In this document: piece after piece, positions 11,350 to 21,960 of the stretch
Position numbering within the stretch: position 1 is the stretch's first letter
Layout: each line of letters starts with the position of its first letter
NCBI RefSeq assembly: GCF_008831285.2
Contig: NC_045142.1
Coordinates: 4,225,501 to 4,289,500 of the forward strand
Length of the DNA: 64,000 nucleotides
Direction: 5' to 3'
Origin: Nymphaea colorata
Taxonomy: Eukaryota > Streptophyta > Magnoliopsida > Nymphaeales > Nymphaeaceae
Translations under genes and position numbers: made by a program
The notes under the pieces: model-generated
Seen by the model: only the letters and a program-made list of their open reading frames with translations
The model's database searches: none
Told to the model about the DNA's origin: nothing

Positions 11350-11580
11350 AATGGTTATAAATATGAGCCAGTCGCCTATCTTTAAACTATTGAGTACGGG
11401 AAACAAAGTGAGCGAGCACCGCTGATGAAGCAATGACACAAGAATTTATGAAGGGGTTCACAGGCTTGCCGGGTGTTGACGTTGCTTGCTTCTCAGATGG
11501 CGCCGGAGCATCAACATATATGGGGTAAGATACAAAGTGAAATCGGCTGATAGGAGCAAATATATTACAGAACACATAGT
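11350..11580 (+). promoter_or_regulatory. TATA-bearing module, copy C, with a short possible first exon
   Basis: TATAAATA at 11356-11363. About 75 bases downstream an ATG (11433) opens a frame of roughly 31 codons, beginning MTQEFMKGFTGLPGVDV, that runs into GGTAAGA (a plausible splice donor) near 11523. The same QEFMKG-like stretch is recognisable in the modules at 10043 and 6730 and at 15971-16003. I do not recognise the peptide; it may be the relic first exon of a lost gene. Confidence 0.25.
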
Positions 11581-11904
11581 AATTTAACTTTCTATATAAT
11601 TTTCAAGCCCAAGGTGGCCTTCTACTTCCCGCAGTTCACGACAACAAAACAAGATGCAGCAAACACGAACTGGGAATCTCAATCATAAGAAACTATACTG
11701 AAAGAGAACTCACCGTTTGTAACTGGGGAATTTCCCTCCATTTGTTTGAAAGAATAAAAGAATAACTATACATACAGTTAGCGGGCAAAATAATACAGGG
11801 TTTAAGAGTGCCAACTTTTAAGATTGAAAGGAAACGAATGAGTGAACCAACAAAGCAGTACAAGATGAAACCAAGAAAAAAGCTGTTTGATCTTACTACT
11901 TTAC

Positions 11905-12122
11905 TCCAATGACAGGGGCGGAGTTAGGAATTTTTTGTCGCAGAAACCGAACTATAGTTTCAGTAGGAGTCAAAATATAATTTTTTAAAACTTTTATATA
12001 TGTTAATTAAACTAAAACTTTTAAACTTCATATGTATTTTTTTAAATTTTTTAAAAAAATCTGAGGGAGGCCATGGCCCCTACCAGGCTACCAGCCCCCT
12101 TGCCTCCGCCCTTGGCCAATAA
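11905..12122. mobile_element. CAGGGGCGGA-type hAT-like MITE
   Basis: The element spans about 11913-12114 (202 bp). It starts CAGGGGCGGAG and ends CTCCGCCCTTG, an inverted match. The 8-bp flanks TCCAATGA and GCCAATAA agree at six positions, consistent with an old target duplication. The interior is AT-rich and non-coding. The same family occurs at 54029-54214 and at 62600-62790. Confidence 0.7.
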
Positions 12123-12780
12123 AGGCTTAAACTTCAACCTGCGGTTCATAAATTTATCAATTTCTCTCCGCAGTTTGGGCATTAGATTTCACAGTTGCAG
12201 TGGCAAATTAATAAACAATCAGGAGATGAAAACTGAGACATGATTCCAAAAGGCCCTTTCATTGCATGGTATGATAATCTCTTTCCAAAGTTAAAAGGAT
12301 TCCTTTTTTTTATCAACTACATCAAACAAATATCTATCTAAAAAAGAACAAGTACTCACCCAAATTATACAAGTGAAGCATGAGGTCTATATTTTTCAAT
12401 TTATTTTTTCAAAATAAAAATGATTTAAAAAATAATGTTTTCAACCGATTCATATCAGATGAATCGGCTGACTGATCAAAATTGACAGCCTTGAACCAAT
12501 TGCGCAACAAGTTTAATAATGGTAATGGCCCTATGCTTAATTGCCACAAAATTATTTGACACTCAAAATCTTGATAACGATGTTTTGCCTAAGTAAGATT
12601 CATAATACAAAAACAAATTAAATAAGCTGCTTCAAATTAGTCAATTATTGATAAAAAATTTGCACCCACTTGTCTAATTAATAAAATAAATAGTTTTGTG
12701 TGTCATGCAATCTTAATTAAGAGATCAGTGAAGCAAGCTTCCTTACATAAACTTCAAGAAGAAGAAAAATAGTTTGGAGA

Positions 12781-13914
12781 AAATAATGCAAAACTTTTTC
12801 AATAAACATGAAACTAATAAATGATATGTAGTACAAAAATAACATTATTATGAAAAAGGATTGGTATTTTCAAAATAAAGTTATTTAAAAGATTAAATAA
12901 CTCAAGGTACAAACATAATGTGTTATTAATATTGCAAAAAAAAACATGTCGTGCAGTTTCATGGTTGATTCATGAGTACAATGGCTATTCAAAGTCACCC
13001 AGCCATTTAAACAACGTCATTGATCTAAACAAGATGGATGGTTAAAAGAAAACAAAGATAAAAAAAAAAATGTAAACTAATAATACACAATGAAAATATT
13101 TGTCACCTTTTTGTTTTTATTTTTCTCTTAATTGTTCATCATGTTAAATCTGATAACTCAAAATTTTTCAATATCAGCAACATTAAAGTAACTTCTTTTA
13201 TTATTATTTTTTTATAAATTCCATTTGATGTCATGTTTAATAACCTAAACGCCCTTATAAAATTCTTCAAATAATAGAATATTGATTAGAAAATTTATGT
13301 TGCTTTTAAATGTTGTTACAAAAATGAATTTCTTACTTAAAAAATTGTCTTTCTCATGTTTTAATAAATAAGTGCACCTTTCTTTTTAAGGCTACTTTCC
13401 TGTTCTATCTTTTTTACAACGTTAGGGCAACGAAGGTATCTTGCTTGAGAAGCAAGCGATAGTTGACAATGGATCAGATCATATGCCATTTTTCAAAACC
13501 AAATCTTTGTTATTCATATGCTTGATTAAAATCCGATCCATTGACATCCTTAGGCTTGACGAAACACCGATCTAGCAGAAAGACTAGGCTTGAGCTGGAA
13601 CCCCAAAGTGCATATACGGACCCGAAGAAAAAAAAAAAAAAAAAACATGTTGCTTGTTTCCCTTCAAAAAACATTTTTTCTCTTAATACTAAAGTTAAAA
13701 GTTCATGCACATTTTCTTTCAACTGAACAATTTTTTATCATAATCAAAATATTTATTTTTCAAATTCATTAGTAACACCAAATTCAGGAATTTCAAGTGA
13801 TGAATGGACCCGGCCTGGTAGCCCGAACCAGATCAACTGAGCGAGTCGGCGCCATTACTTAGTGAAAATCGCCTTAACATAAAACCCCCAAGACCATAGT
13901 CTTGTGCCTCTATC
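12781..13914. other. AT-rich non-coding spacer
   Basis: AT-rich, with A tracts and no supported gene. It holds a right-end remnant of the TAGGGATGTCAA MITE family near 13541-13553 and an A tract at 13626-13644. Confidence 0.5.
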
Positions 13915-14840
13915 AGCTTTACCAACTTCTTTCATACATGGATCTATTTGATTTAGTAGGCAAAAAATGTGAATCAGTATCTTAATTTCAATTCAAACAC
14001 GGGTTTGATTCCCACTCTATATATGTTCTGGAAATTCAGATTGCAACTGTAGCTCAAAACAACAGAAGATTTCAATTGCATGGGTGGATTTTCATGTTGA
14101 TGGACGAGGGCTTATATCAAATACCTTTTCCTCTCATTCTACTTGAAGTATTAATATAAGGCGATATTGAACTAATAATAGTTCATTGTTGTCTTGGGAA
14201 AGCAAACAACAATGAAAGTTGAAAGATGCATGGCTGGGTGTTAATCAGTGAGCAGATCAGGTCCGCTTATGTCCAGTCCAGTTCATGATCTTAGCCGAAG
14301 CATTAGCAGAGCTACCATGGGGCTGGTGTGGGCTGCCCATCCCAGCCTATGTAAACTTTTGTAAAAGTTTTATTACGATGAATGTAGGACTCAGACCTAG
14401 CCATATGTGGTGCCCACACCAGAATCTGGCTAGTGCGATCCATTGCAATAAGAAGATGGATCAGTGCCCCTTAGCTAAAAGTTTCTGTCTTTGTCACTGA
14501 ACTGAAGATGTATGATAACTCCAAATTGCATGTTTTCAATCAAGCAGTTCATGATTTTAAACGAAGGCATATGATAACACCAAATTGCATTTTTTCAATT
14601 GAGCAGTTCGATCTATATTACAACATCAAAATTGCATTTTTTCAAAGTTGGCAGCTCAACCTATGATTCATCATTGATGGAAGTTGGTACAGTCCTTTCA
14701 TTCTAGGAAGGCATAGCTTTTACAACAGTTCACTTTCGAATTTAGAAGTGCAAAACTTGCTAAAATCTCTAGATTTGAAATTTCAGCTTCGAAGTAGCGT
14801 GTGAGGCCAAATCTTATGATGGCAATCCTCACATTTGAGG
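13915..14840. repeat. Dispersed repeat, left half, copy 1
   Basis: Aligns in the same orientation with 23245-24092. Shared landmarks include GGTTTGATTCCCACTCTATA and CCTTTTCCTCTCATTCTACT. Copy 1 has an extra 14297-14510 insertion resembling an AGCGGAGCTAC miniature element (relative at 52665-52800) and a short local duplication just after it (14510-14610). It runs without a break into the right half at 14820-15790. Confidence 0.75.
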
Positions 14841-15790
14841 TGATTTTCAAGGGTGAGGTATTCAAGGTTCAAACCCTTCCTGAGGGGATTCTTGAAGGAT
14901 GTAGATTATGAGGGAAAGCCTGCATTTGGAATTATACTACCTACATTTTATTATGCATACACCAAACTTATTACTTTGCAAAGATGGTAAACCCAGAGCA
15001 TATTTAGTGCTGATTCTCGTAGGGAGTATGACTTCTACACTAACATAAATGCCAAAGTTTGTCCCCAATAGATAGGCTTAAAGTGGGGGCTAGTAGGTGG
15101 TCAGTCTCCATTTCAAGTGTCGGGGGATCAACTTCTTATACTGCAAAAAGGAATCACCAATAAGCATGTTGGAATGCAGCACCAAAACAGGCCATGTACT
15201 CTGCGGTGACAAGATATTGGCGAGAGCTTCAACTCTTAGCCAAGTGATGGATCTCCCCGCTCAACCGGTGACTAAATCCCGAAGTCCAATAAATTCACTA
15301 AAAGAAAAAAGTGGATATCTGAGGCTGAAAGAAGAATCACCAGCTGATTGTGCTAATGCCAAATCCGTCAGTGAAAAAAGCATTGCTAAAGGGTTCTTTA
15401 GCAAATGTTCAACCTCAAAAAATGATATTTTCACAGGGCTTCAGTGATAAACTATAAGCAATGGTGCAAAAAATAACTGCAGTGCAAATATTACCAGTAA
15501 AAATAAAGTGGCTTACGAATGGAAATTTAAGTTCTTCAGACATGTAAATCACATCTAAGTGGTTGTTGGAAAAAGGCCAAAAATTTGATTCTTGTAGAGA
15601 GCAAAACATAATGTCATCTAATCCTCCACGAAGATGATGGTAGATCCAGCTCCCTGGCCTGAGTTGGAAAGTCCAGTATTAGATTTTAGTTGTACCCAAT
15701 TCCTGGCCTATATAGGTCACCATGTACAAGTATCTCTACTGTTTCATGTCCCACTTGAGATAACAACAAGAGCTCCATCTAGATGATGGT
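14820..15790. repeat. Dispersed repeat, right half, copy 1
   Basis: Aligns with 30085-31085; landmarks are the AGTGGGGGCT region, GATGGTAGATCCAGC and AATTCCTGGCCTAT. A 116-codon ORF (15097-15447) is open here but is not kept in the other copy, so it is not called as a gene. Confidence 0.75.
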
Positions 15791-16166
15791 AAAAAATGAA
15801 ATATTTTCTCCAGATGTTCCTGTATATATATATATATATATATATATGCAAAACAAAATAATCCTGCATTGAAGCGGCGAACGTCCAGGAAAATGTCCAT
15901 CTTTTCTTGGTCCTGTGTCGAAACGGACGGAGGAATTTATGGCTGGACGTCTGCATATTTGAGGGAGTGCTGCAGAGGAAGCCACGGCGCAAGGATTTAT
16001 GAAGGCGTTATAAGGTGGCCGGTCGTCCTCTTATTTGAGAGGACTACCCTGAGAGGGCCTCCACCCACCTCTATTATGCTGCTCCGCGTCCACGGTCTAT
16101 AGCAAATAATTGATTTCAATCTTGAGGTTGGAAACAAAGTCTTGAAGAACGGATTGAGGTTATAAT
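15791..16166. other. Spacer 3' of the second NLR
   Basis: Holds a TA microsatellite (15822-15848), a QEFMKG-like stretch (15971-16003) related to the cassette modules, and at 16107-16134 a short complement-strand echo of the NLR C-terminus (NLKIEIN against NLEIEIN in the gene). The echo suggests a leftover from tandem duplication or unequal exchange. Confidence 0.4.
15822..15848. repeat. (TA)n microsatellite
   Basis: About 13 TA units. Confidence 0.9.
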
Positions 16167-19100
16167 CTACTTAAATACATACCTTACGCGGGGATTGTGA
16201 TAAAATGAAGTCAGTCCGCCGTCTCTAGCCAAAATCTTCTTCTGCCAATTGATTTCAATCTCCAGGTTGGGGTTCCATTCCTCTTCTTTTAGCTCCAGCA
16301 GCTTCTTCTCGATGCCAGGACACCCATTGATTTGTAGGGTTCGAAGATGATTCAGGCGCTGTATACTGGTCGGCAGTGCTGTTAGTCCATTGCAGTAACT
16401 GATCCCCAAACACTTCAGAGCAACTAAATCTCCTATTTCCTCAGGTAATGCTACCAGTCCATGACAATGGCTTATAATCAGGGATTCGAGGCGAGTGATG
16501 TACTGTGCGTTCTTGTCAAACCTCATAAGCTTGTCTAGCGCCGTCAGTTTGGGGCAAGAAGCAATCACCAGAGCGCGGAGGGAAGTAAGGTACTGCAATT
16601 CCCATGGCAACGTTGTCAATCCTGGGCACTGGCTTACCTCCAAATACTGGAGAGCAGGAAGATGTTGCAGCCCTTTCGGTAGTGCACTTAGCCTAGGGCA
16701 ATCCACAAACCTCAACGAGGTAAGGGAATCAAGGTGCGCCAGTTCTTCAAATAAAGTCGTCAGTCCATGGCAGCTGGTAATCCATAAGGTCTGCATAGTT
16801 GATAGGTGCTCCAGAACATTTGAAATTGACCTTAGCTTGGGACACTCACGGATATAAAGTGTTTGCAGTCGCTTGAATATCCCTTCGATGCCTGACCATT
16901 CTTCCCATTCATCCATTGCGCAGAATTCCAGCCTCTCCAATGATGGAAACCCCTTTGTGGTGCCGTCACCGTAGAATTCATGCCCCACAATTTTGACAGA
17001 GTTGGTGCCTGTTACTGACAAACTTTTGAGGAGTGGTAAATTCCCAAGTGTGGGGAGATAGATACATTGGGCAGCACCATCAATAACAATTTCAACCAAG
17101 TTACAGAGCCCTGAGTTCCCCAACCAAGTCGGGAAGTTGGGACCTATGTAATTTGTTATGTCGAGTCTTTTAACGGAAATAGGAGGTCGAAGGGCTTCCA
17201 GGATCCCCTCCTTATCTATTGTGACAGTCGATTGATATGGCTGATGCCGTTTCCATACCAGCTTCAGAGTTCGAAGATTGCTTTTAGCTACCAGATTCGC
17301 TGCCTCAGCATCCTTCTTACAGGCCACGTTCTCAAGGTTTGTTATTTTCAGCCGCCCCCTAAGATTGTTCAGCCCGTTTAACTCTTTAATATTATTGCAT
17401 CCACTCCCTTTCCCTACGATAAAGCAATGCAGAGTTTGAAGGCAAGTTAAACGATTGATCCCAGTTGGCAAGTAGGTGATTGAATCACAGTAGTCAAAGA
17501 GAAGATGCCGAAGTCGGCTCATGTTCCCGAGGGCTTTTGGTAGCTTAAGAAGCTTTTTGCAGAATATGACTTTCAAAGTCTGCAAATTACAGAGTTTGCT
17601 TGTGGATTCAGGCAATTCTTTGACAGAAGTGAGAGAGACATCGAGGTACCTCAGAAGCTTCAGCTCACCTACAGAGTCAGGCAGATAACTGATATCGGTG
17701 CCTCCTAAATCTAACACTCTCAAGAGCTTGCAGTTCTGTATTAGGTGCTTTGCTGCATCCCCAGTATGAAGGTTGAAACCATAAGGATTGTGCAGTTTAG
17801 GATATGCTCCCCAAAAGACAAGGAAGGTTCTCAGGTTCGTGGCATAAGAAACGGAAGCAGTAATTGTCTGCAGTTGCTCTTGCTTAACTAATGACAAATG
17901 ACGAGCTCTTGCAAGAATGTTTCTAGATTTACACGCCTCCCCAACAAAGCAGAAATCTTCTTCAGTAACAGAGCGAGCGAGATCGTGGACAAGATCATGC
18001 ATCTTACAGTCAAGGATCTCGCCATCCGCGCCACGATATATGTCCTGAAAGAAAGAGCGCCACAACAAATCATTGAAGTACTCATTGCCTATATCCTCCA
18101 TTTCCCTTCTCCCGTCAGCAACAATGAAGCCTTCTGCCATCCACAGTTGGATCAATATCTTCCTCTGAATGGGGTAGTCCTTCGGGAATACACAACAATA
18201 TGCAAAGCATATCTTGAGGTGTGACGGCAAATGGTAGTAACTAAGCCGCAAGGCGGGCAAGATGCGATTCTCATCGTTCTCAGGCAAACTCCAGAGCTCG
18301 CTTTCTTTGACGTACAACCACTCGTTCTTGGTTCTTTTCATGCGCAAAAGGCTTCCAAGGCTCTTTGCCGCGAGAGGGACTCCGTTGCATTTCTTGACAA
18401 TCTCCCTGCCTATTGGTTCTAGCTCTGGATCCGCCTCTCTGCCTCCAAACGCCTTCCTTCTGAAGAGGGTCCAGCAATCATCGTCAGACAACTCTTTCAG
18501 TTCATGGACCAAGTTAGCATTCAACGCTGTCGAGACGACCACGTTGCGAGTGGTCACCAAAAGCCTACTCCCCTTGCCGCTGCTTCTGAAGGGAATCATC
18601 AAGGCCTCCCATTCTTCTTGGTTCTCATTCCGCACATCATCCAGCACAAGCAAGATTCTCTTACCACTGACGATACCCCTAAGTTTCACTTGCAGAGGAT
18701 TCAATTCCTGGACGTTGAAGTCAACACCAGACACTTCTTCTGTGATCGCTCTTGTGATCTTCTTCAGATCAAAATCGTTAGACACGCATACCCACATCTT
18801 TAAATCAAAGTGGGCCTTCACTGCATTGTCGTTGTAGACCAGTTGAGCAAGTGTAGTCTTCCCCAGGCCACCAATGCCAACGATGGCCACAGTGGCAATT
18901 CCCCCATGACCAGAACTGCTTGACATCTCGCGTGCTAGGCCAAGACAGGCGTTACTGAGCAGCGATTCTATGACAAATTGCTTTTCAGATTCCCTACCGA
19001 CCACTTCCAGTTCATCAATCAAGGATGTAGTTGGTGGTGGTTGCGCCACAACATCTGGTCTCACGTTCCTTTCCCTGAATTTAAGCCGATTCTTCTCCCT

Positions 19101-19517
19101 GTCAATCTCTTCCAGCCTTTCCATCGAATTCTGTACTCGCATCGATATATCGCGCCGGAAGCCGATATCTCGGAAACGGAAGGGGCTTCGAAAGCAGGAG
19201 GATGGGCTTGGAAGGCAGTAACATGCCTGGTTTTTGGGACCATCATCGTGTTCGCCTTCGGCAGATATGATGCCCCAGGCGATACACTCATCGATTATGT
19301 CCTCTGCTTCATGTGCCAAAGCTTTGAGCTTGCGCAGCCAATCTCTTACGTTCTTCTCTTTGACTTGCTTCTGTTCAGCATCGTCAAGTACCAACTTGAT
19401 CAGAGCCAGCGTGTCGGACAGCTTCTTCACATGCTCTTTGGCTCCCCGCAGCAATCTGAGCTCCTCTTGGGCGAGAGTGCTGAGGCCGTCAATGACTTTG
19501 GAAAGAATGGCATCCAT
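16167..19517 (-). CDS. Coiled-coil NLR (CNL) disease-resistance-like protein, complete
   Basis: Complete intronless CNL immune receptor, 1116 residues from ATG 19517 to TAG 16167-16169, a usual size for the RGA-like class. Coiled-coil domain about 1-150 (AEDIIDE 71-77), P-loop GIGGLGKTT 214-222 with Lys220, kinase-2 LVLDDVR ending at 296, GVPLAA near 379-383, CFAYC 437-441, MHD at 506-508, then LRRs from about 547 nearly to the end. The ORF is open 53 codons further up to ATG 19676, but that part is the homologue of the left NLR leader, which is closed by a stop, and MDAILSKVIDG aligns with the left NLR start. The shorter start is therefore preferred. Kinase-2 ends in Arg instead of the usual CNL Trp. 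The last codons read through a GTAAGGTATGT stretch, so a 3' splice variant is possible. Tandem paralogue of 1-2865, about 13 kb away. Confidence 0.96.
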   Translation of the reverse strand: MDAILSKVIDGLSTLAQEELRLLRGAKEHVKKLSDTLALIKLVLDDAEQKQVKEKNVRDWLRKLKALAHEAEDIIDECIAWGIISAEGEHDDGPKNQACYCLPSPSSCFRSPFRFRDIGFRRDISMRVQNSMERLEEIDREKNRLKFRERNVRPDVVAQPPPTTSLIDELEVVGRESEKQFVIESLLSNACLGLAREMSSSSGHGGIATVAIVGIGGLGKTTLAQLVYNDNAVKAHFDLKMWVCVSNDFDLKKITRAITEEVSGVDFNVQELNPLQVKLRGIVSGKRILLVLDDVRNENQEEWEALMIPFRSSGKGSRLLVTTRNVVVSTALNANLVHELKELSDDDCWTLFRRKAFGGREADPELEPIGREIVKKCNGVPLAAKSLGSLLRMKRTKNEWLYVKESELWSLPENDENRILPALRLSYYHLPSHLKICFAYCCVFPKDYPIQRKILIQLWMAEGFIVADGRREMEDIGNEYFNDLLWRSFFQDIYRGADGEILDCKMHDLVHDLARSVTEEDFCFVGEACKSRNILARARHLSLVKQEQLQTITASVSYATNLRTFLVFWGAYPKLHNPYGFNLHTGDAAKHLIQNCKLLRVLDLGGTDISYLPDSVGELKLLRYLDVSLTSVKELPESTSKLCNLQTLKVIFCKKLLKLPKALGNMSRLRHLLFDYCDSITYLPTGINRLTCLQTLHCFIVGKGSGCNNIKELNGLNNLRGRLKITNLENVACKKDAEAANLVAKSNLRTLKLVWKRHQPYQSTVTIDKEGILEALRPPISVKRLDITNYIGPNFPTWLGNSGLCNLVEIVIDGAAQCIYLPTLGNLPLLKSLSVTGTNSVKIVGHEFYGDGTTKGFPSLERLEFCAMDEWEEWSGIEGIFKRLQTLYIRECPKLRSISNVLEHLSTMQTLWITSCHGLTTLFEELAHLDSLTSLRFVDCPRLSALPKGLQHLPALQYLEVSQCPGLTTLPWELQYLTSLRALVIASCPKLTALDKLMRFDKNAQYITRLESLIISHCHGLVALPEEIGDLVALKCLGISYCNGLTALPTSIQRLNHLRTLQINGCPGIEKKLLELKEEEWNPNLEIEINWQKKILARDGGLTSFYHNPRVRYVFK

Positions 19518-20060
19518 CGAGACCCCTGACAGGAAGGAAGTTGATTGGAAGGAGGGCTTTTGTGAGGGAACGAAACTTGGAGTTTGCCCTTCAACACTCG
19601 TGAAAACCCATTGGTCAATGAAGTGGGAAAAGGAAGGAGAGTCGAGGGATTGAGAAGCTGCTACTGGTGAGCTCAAAGAAAAGAGAAGGTTGATGACTTT
19701 GTGGGATGAGGCGGGTAATCGGTTTGTTGATCACTTCACATTTTTATTCCATTTAATGTGGCTTTGAATCTTTCCGTATAGCCCTTTTGATTGAGACCTT
19801 GATTATGAAAAAATTCAGAGGAAGAGTCCCTCAAAATCAATGGTGGAAACCTTGCGCCATTTTAACAATCAATTGAAGAGGGCGACTAGAATTATGCAGT
19901 CTTCATCTGTCCCGTTCATGGATATGAACGTCATAAATAGGTTGCCTGTCTGGTTCGTTCTCCACTTTAATTATATTTCCTTGGCCAAGTAACCTTCTCC
20001 TTTCTTTTCACATCTGCAAGATCAGTTCCTGGACCTTTTTTTGTTCTGGACATGCTTCTC
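19518..20060 (-). promoter_or_regulatory. Leader and upstream region of the second NLR
   Basis: 19518-19700 is homologous to the left NLR leader. 19741-20045 is the promoter-like block also present at 5520-5960 and 8740-9110. A CATAAATA (19932-19939) reads on the plus strand, away from the NLR. No obvious minus-strand TATA was singled out. Confidence 0.4.
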
Positions 20061-21960
20061 TTATCAAGAGAGGGTGGTGAAAGTTGGGAGAGCATGTCAC
20101 GACCACAATGCTTTGTCCTTAAGGGGTCATTTGATATTTGATGACATGTAAATGTGAAATTGGAAATATATTTCTGAAAATATATCTTTTGAAAAAAATG
20201 AATGAGAAAAGTCTTTTTGGTTCCAATTTATGACGGAGAAATATATTTTCAGAAATATATTTATATATTTGATAAAAAAGAATTATATTTTCAGATTTTC
20301 AGAAAATTAATTCTTAGTTTTAAATTAATTCTCAGATTTCCAGATTTTTAGAAAATTAATTCTCAAGGCATCACTCTCAGCCACTTTAACCAATATCTAG
20401 GGATGTGAACCGATAGATATCCAACCAAATTGCTTTAAAAAAAATCAGATATTAAAAGAAATTTAACATCGGATCAAAAAATCCGATATAAGAAATAACA
20501 TTCGATCGGATTCAGATTAAAATTAATATTCGATCAGATAATAAATACCTTAACAAGTATATCTGAATATGAACTATAACTTGATATCCAAATCCAAATC
20601 ATGAGCTCATATCTGAATCTGAACTGTTAGACCTACCACAATGGTAAGATGTTTTGGGGAGAAGGTTTAGCCAAACACACTAACTTAACATCATAGTATG
20701 ATAATAATATAAATTTTATATGAAGAAAAACCTAACTAGTTGCTAATGTCTTCTATAGAGTTATGAATAAGAATGGTCATATAGTTGTCATATACATCAT
20801 TTGACTTAATACAACAACATTATACAAAATAATTTTAATTAATTCATATTGTGTTTAATTGAACGTTTTTATGTAATCAAACAAACTATTATAGTTAAGA
20901 TATCAACTAAACATGATATCTTAAATAATAATGTATTTATTTAATTGTAAATAAAAAAGAAAACTTCATTTAAAAAATTCAACAAAACTGGCATTTGCAG
21001 AAATATGAAAATTAATATCAAATAAATATGTTTAGTATGAAAAAATTGCAGAACTCTTAAAAAAGGTTTTGTTTATCAATTTAATTAATCAATCAAGTAA
21101 ATTATTTTGTACAACCATACAACTTATTTAAAAATCTTACTTATTTGATATATAACACATACTTTACCAATTTGAAAACAAAAACCTTTAACTAATAGGA
21201 AAAAAAGATTGACTGAATATTTGAATCGTGAAACCAATTTAATAATTCGGAGTGTGAAATGTGCAAATGGAACAATTTGTTTGAAAGATAAACAATACAA
21301 TCTGCAAATGGATCAATTTATAAGTTATTTTATTTATGTAATTAAGCAAACTAATATACTGAGAAGACTAACCCAAAGAGCTAGTGATGATGTGGAATGA
21401 ATGAGAGTTTGACATCAGTGAACATTTTATACATATGTAAAGCAATTTATTTTAATTAACTCAATGAAATGAGAAAATTTCCTTAAACAATGTATTTTGT
21501 AAATGAGAACTAATATGGGTAATCTGATTTAATAATTATCAATAAGTGATCATTATAAAAAAAATTCTACTAAATTAAAATTTGTTGTTATTTAAAAATG
21601 TCAAAATCATAGTTCAATATAAAGAGTCAATATGGAAGAAAAAGTATGAAAGTCATATGAATAATTTGTTTATTCAACAAATTATTTTAATAATTAATCA
21701 AGCACATCATTTTTGCATGGACATGCAACCTCATAAAAATTTTATTTACTTGATAAAGTAGTTGCTTTAGAGATATATTTAGAAAAAAAGAATTGATCAT
21801 AGGAAGTATTTGAAAATAACTTAAAATTTGTAAATTGAAAATTAAACACAAGTTTTATTAAACCATTTTATATAATTACAACTATTTAGTTAAACTATCT
21901 TCTGCAATCAATGAATGCATCAAGAGATTTCTTTGCAGTAGCTTGGCCATTGTGAGAAGG
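20061..21960. other. AT-rich spacer with decayed repeats
   Basis: Strongly AT-rich. 20130-20360 has repeated AATATATTTCTGAAAATATAT-like and TTCAGATTTTCAGAAAATTAA-like inverted and direct words. 20398-20640 is a decayed TAGGGATGTGAA element rich in ATCGGAT-type words. The 63-codon ORF at 21209-21400 has biased composition and no recognisable domain. No gene supported. Confidence 0.5.

Larger units (their letters stand above)
10095..12780. repeat. Intergenic cassette, copy C (interrupted)
   Basis: Third copy. 10095-11460 matches 4948-6745 of copy A and 12145-12780 matches its tail 6745-7370. The copy contains a small internal duplication: the segment ending in GATTTGGCCTTTGAAT occurs at about 10675 and again near 10820. 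It is interrupted at 11460-12145 by unrelated DNA that includes a CAGGGGCGGA-type MITE. Confidence 0.7.

Noticed and set aside
15097-15447. 116-codon ORF in the dispersed repeat
   Set aside because: The other copy (30360-30700) does not keep the frame and no domain is recognised.
18262-18837. Long plus-strand ORF of 191 codons inside the second NLR (and its counterpart at 1646-2218)
   Set aside because: Antisense shadow of the NB-ARC coding sequence; it appears in both paralogues only because the sense strand is conserved.
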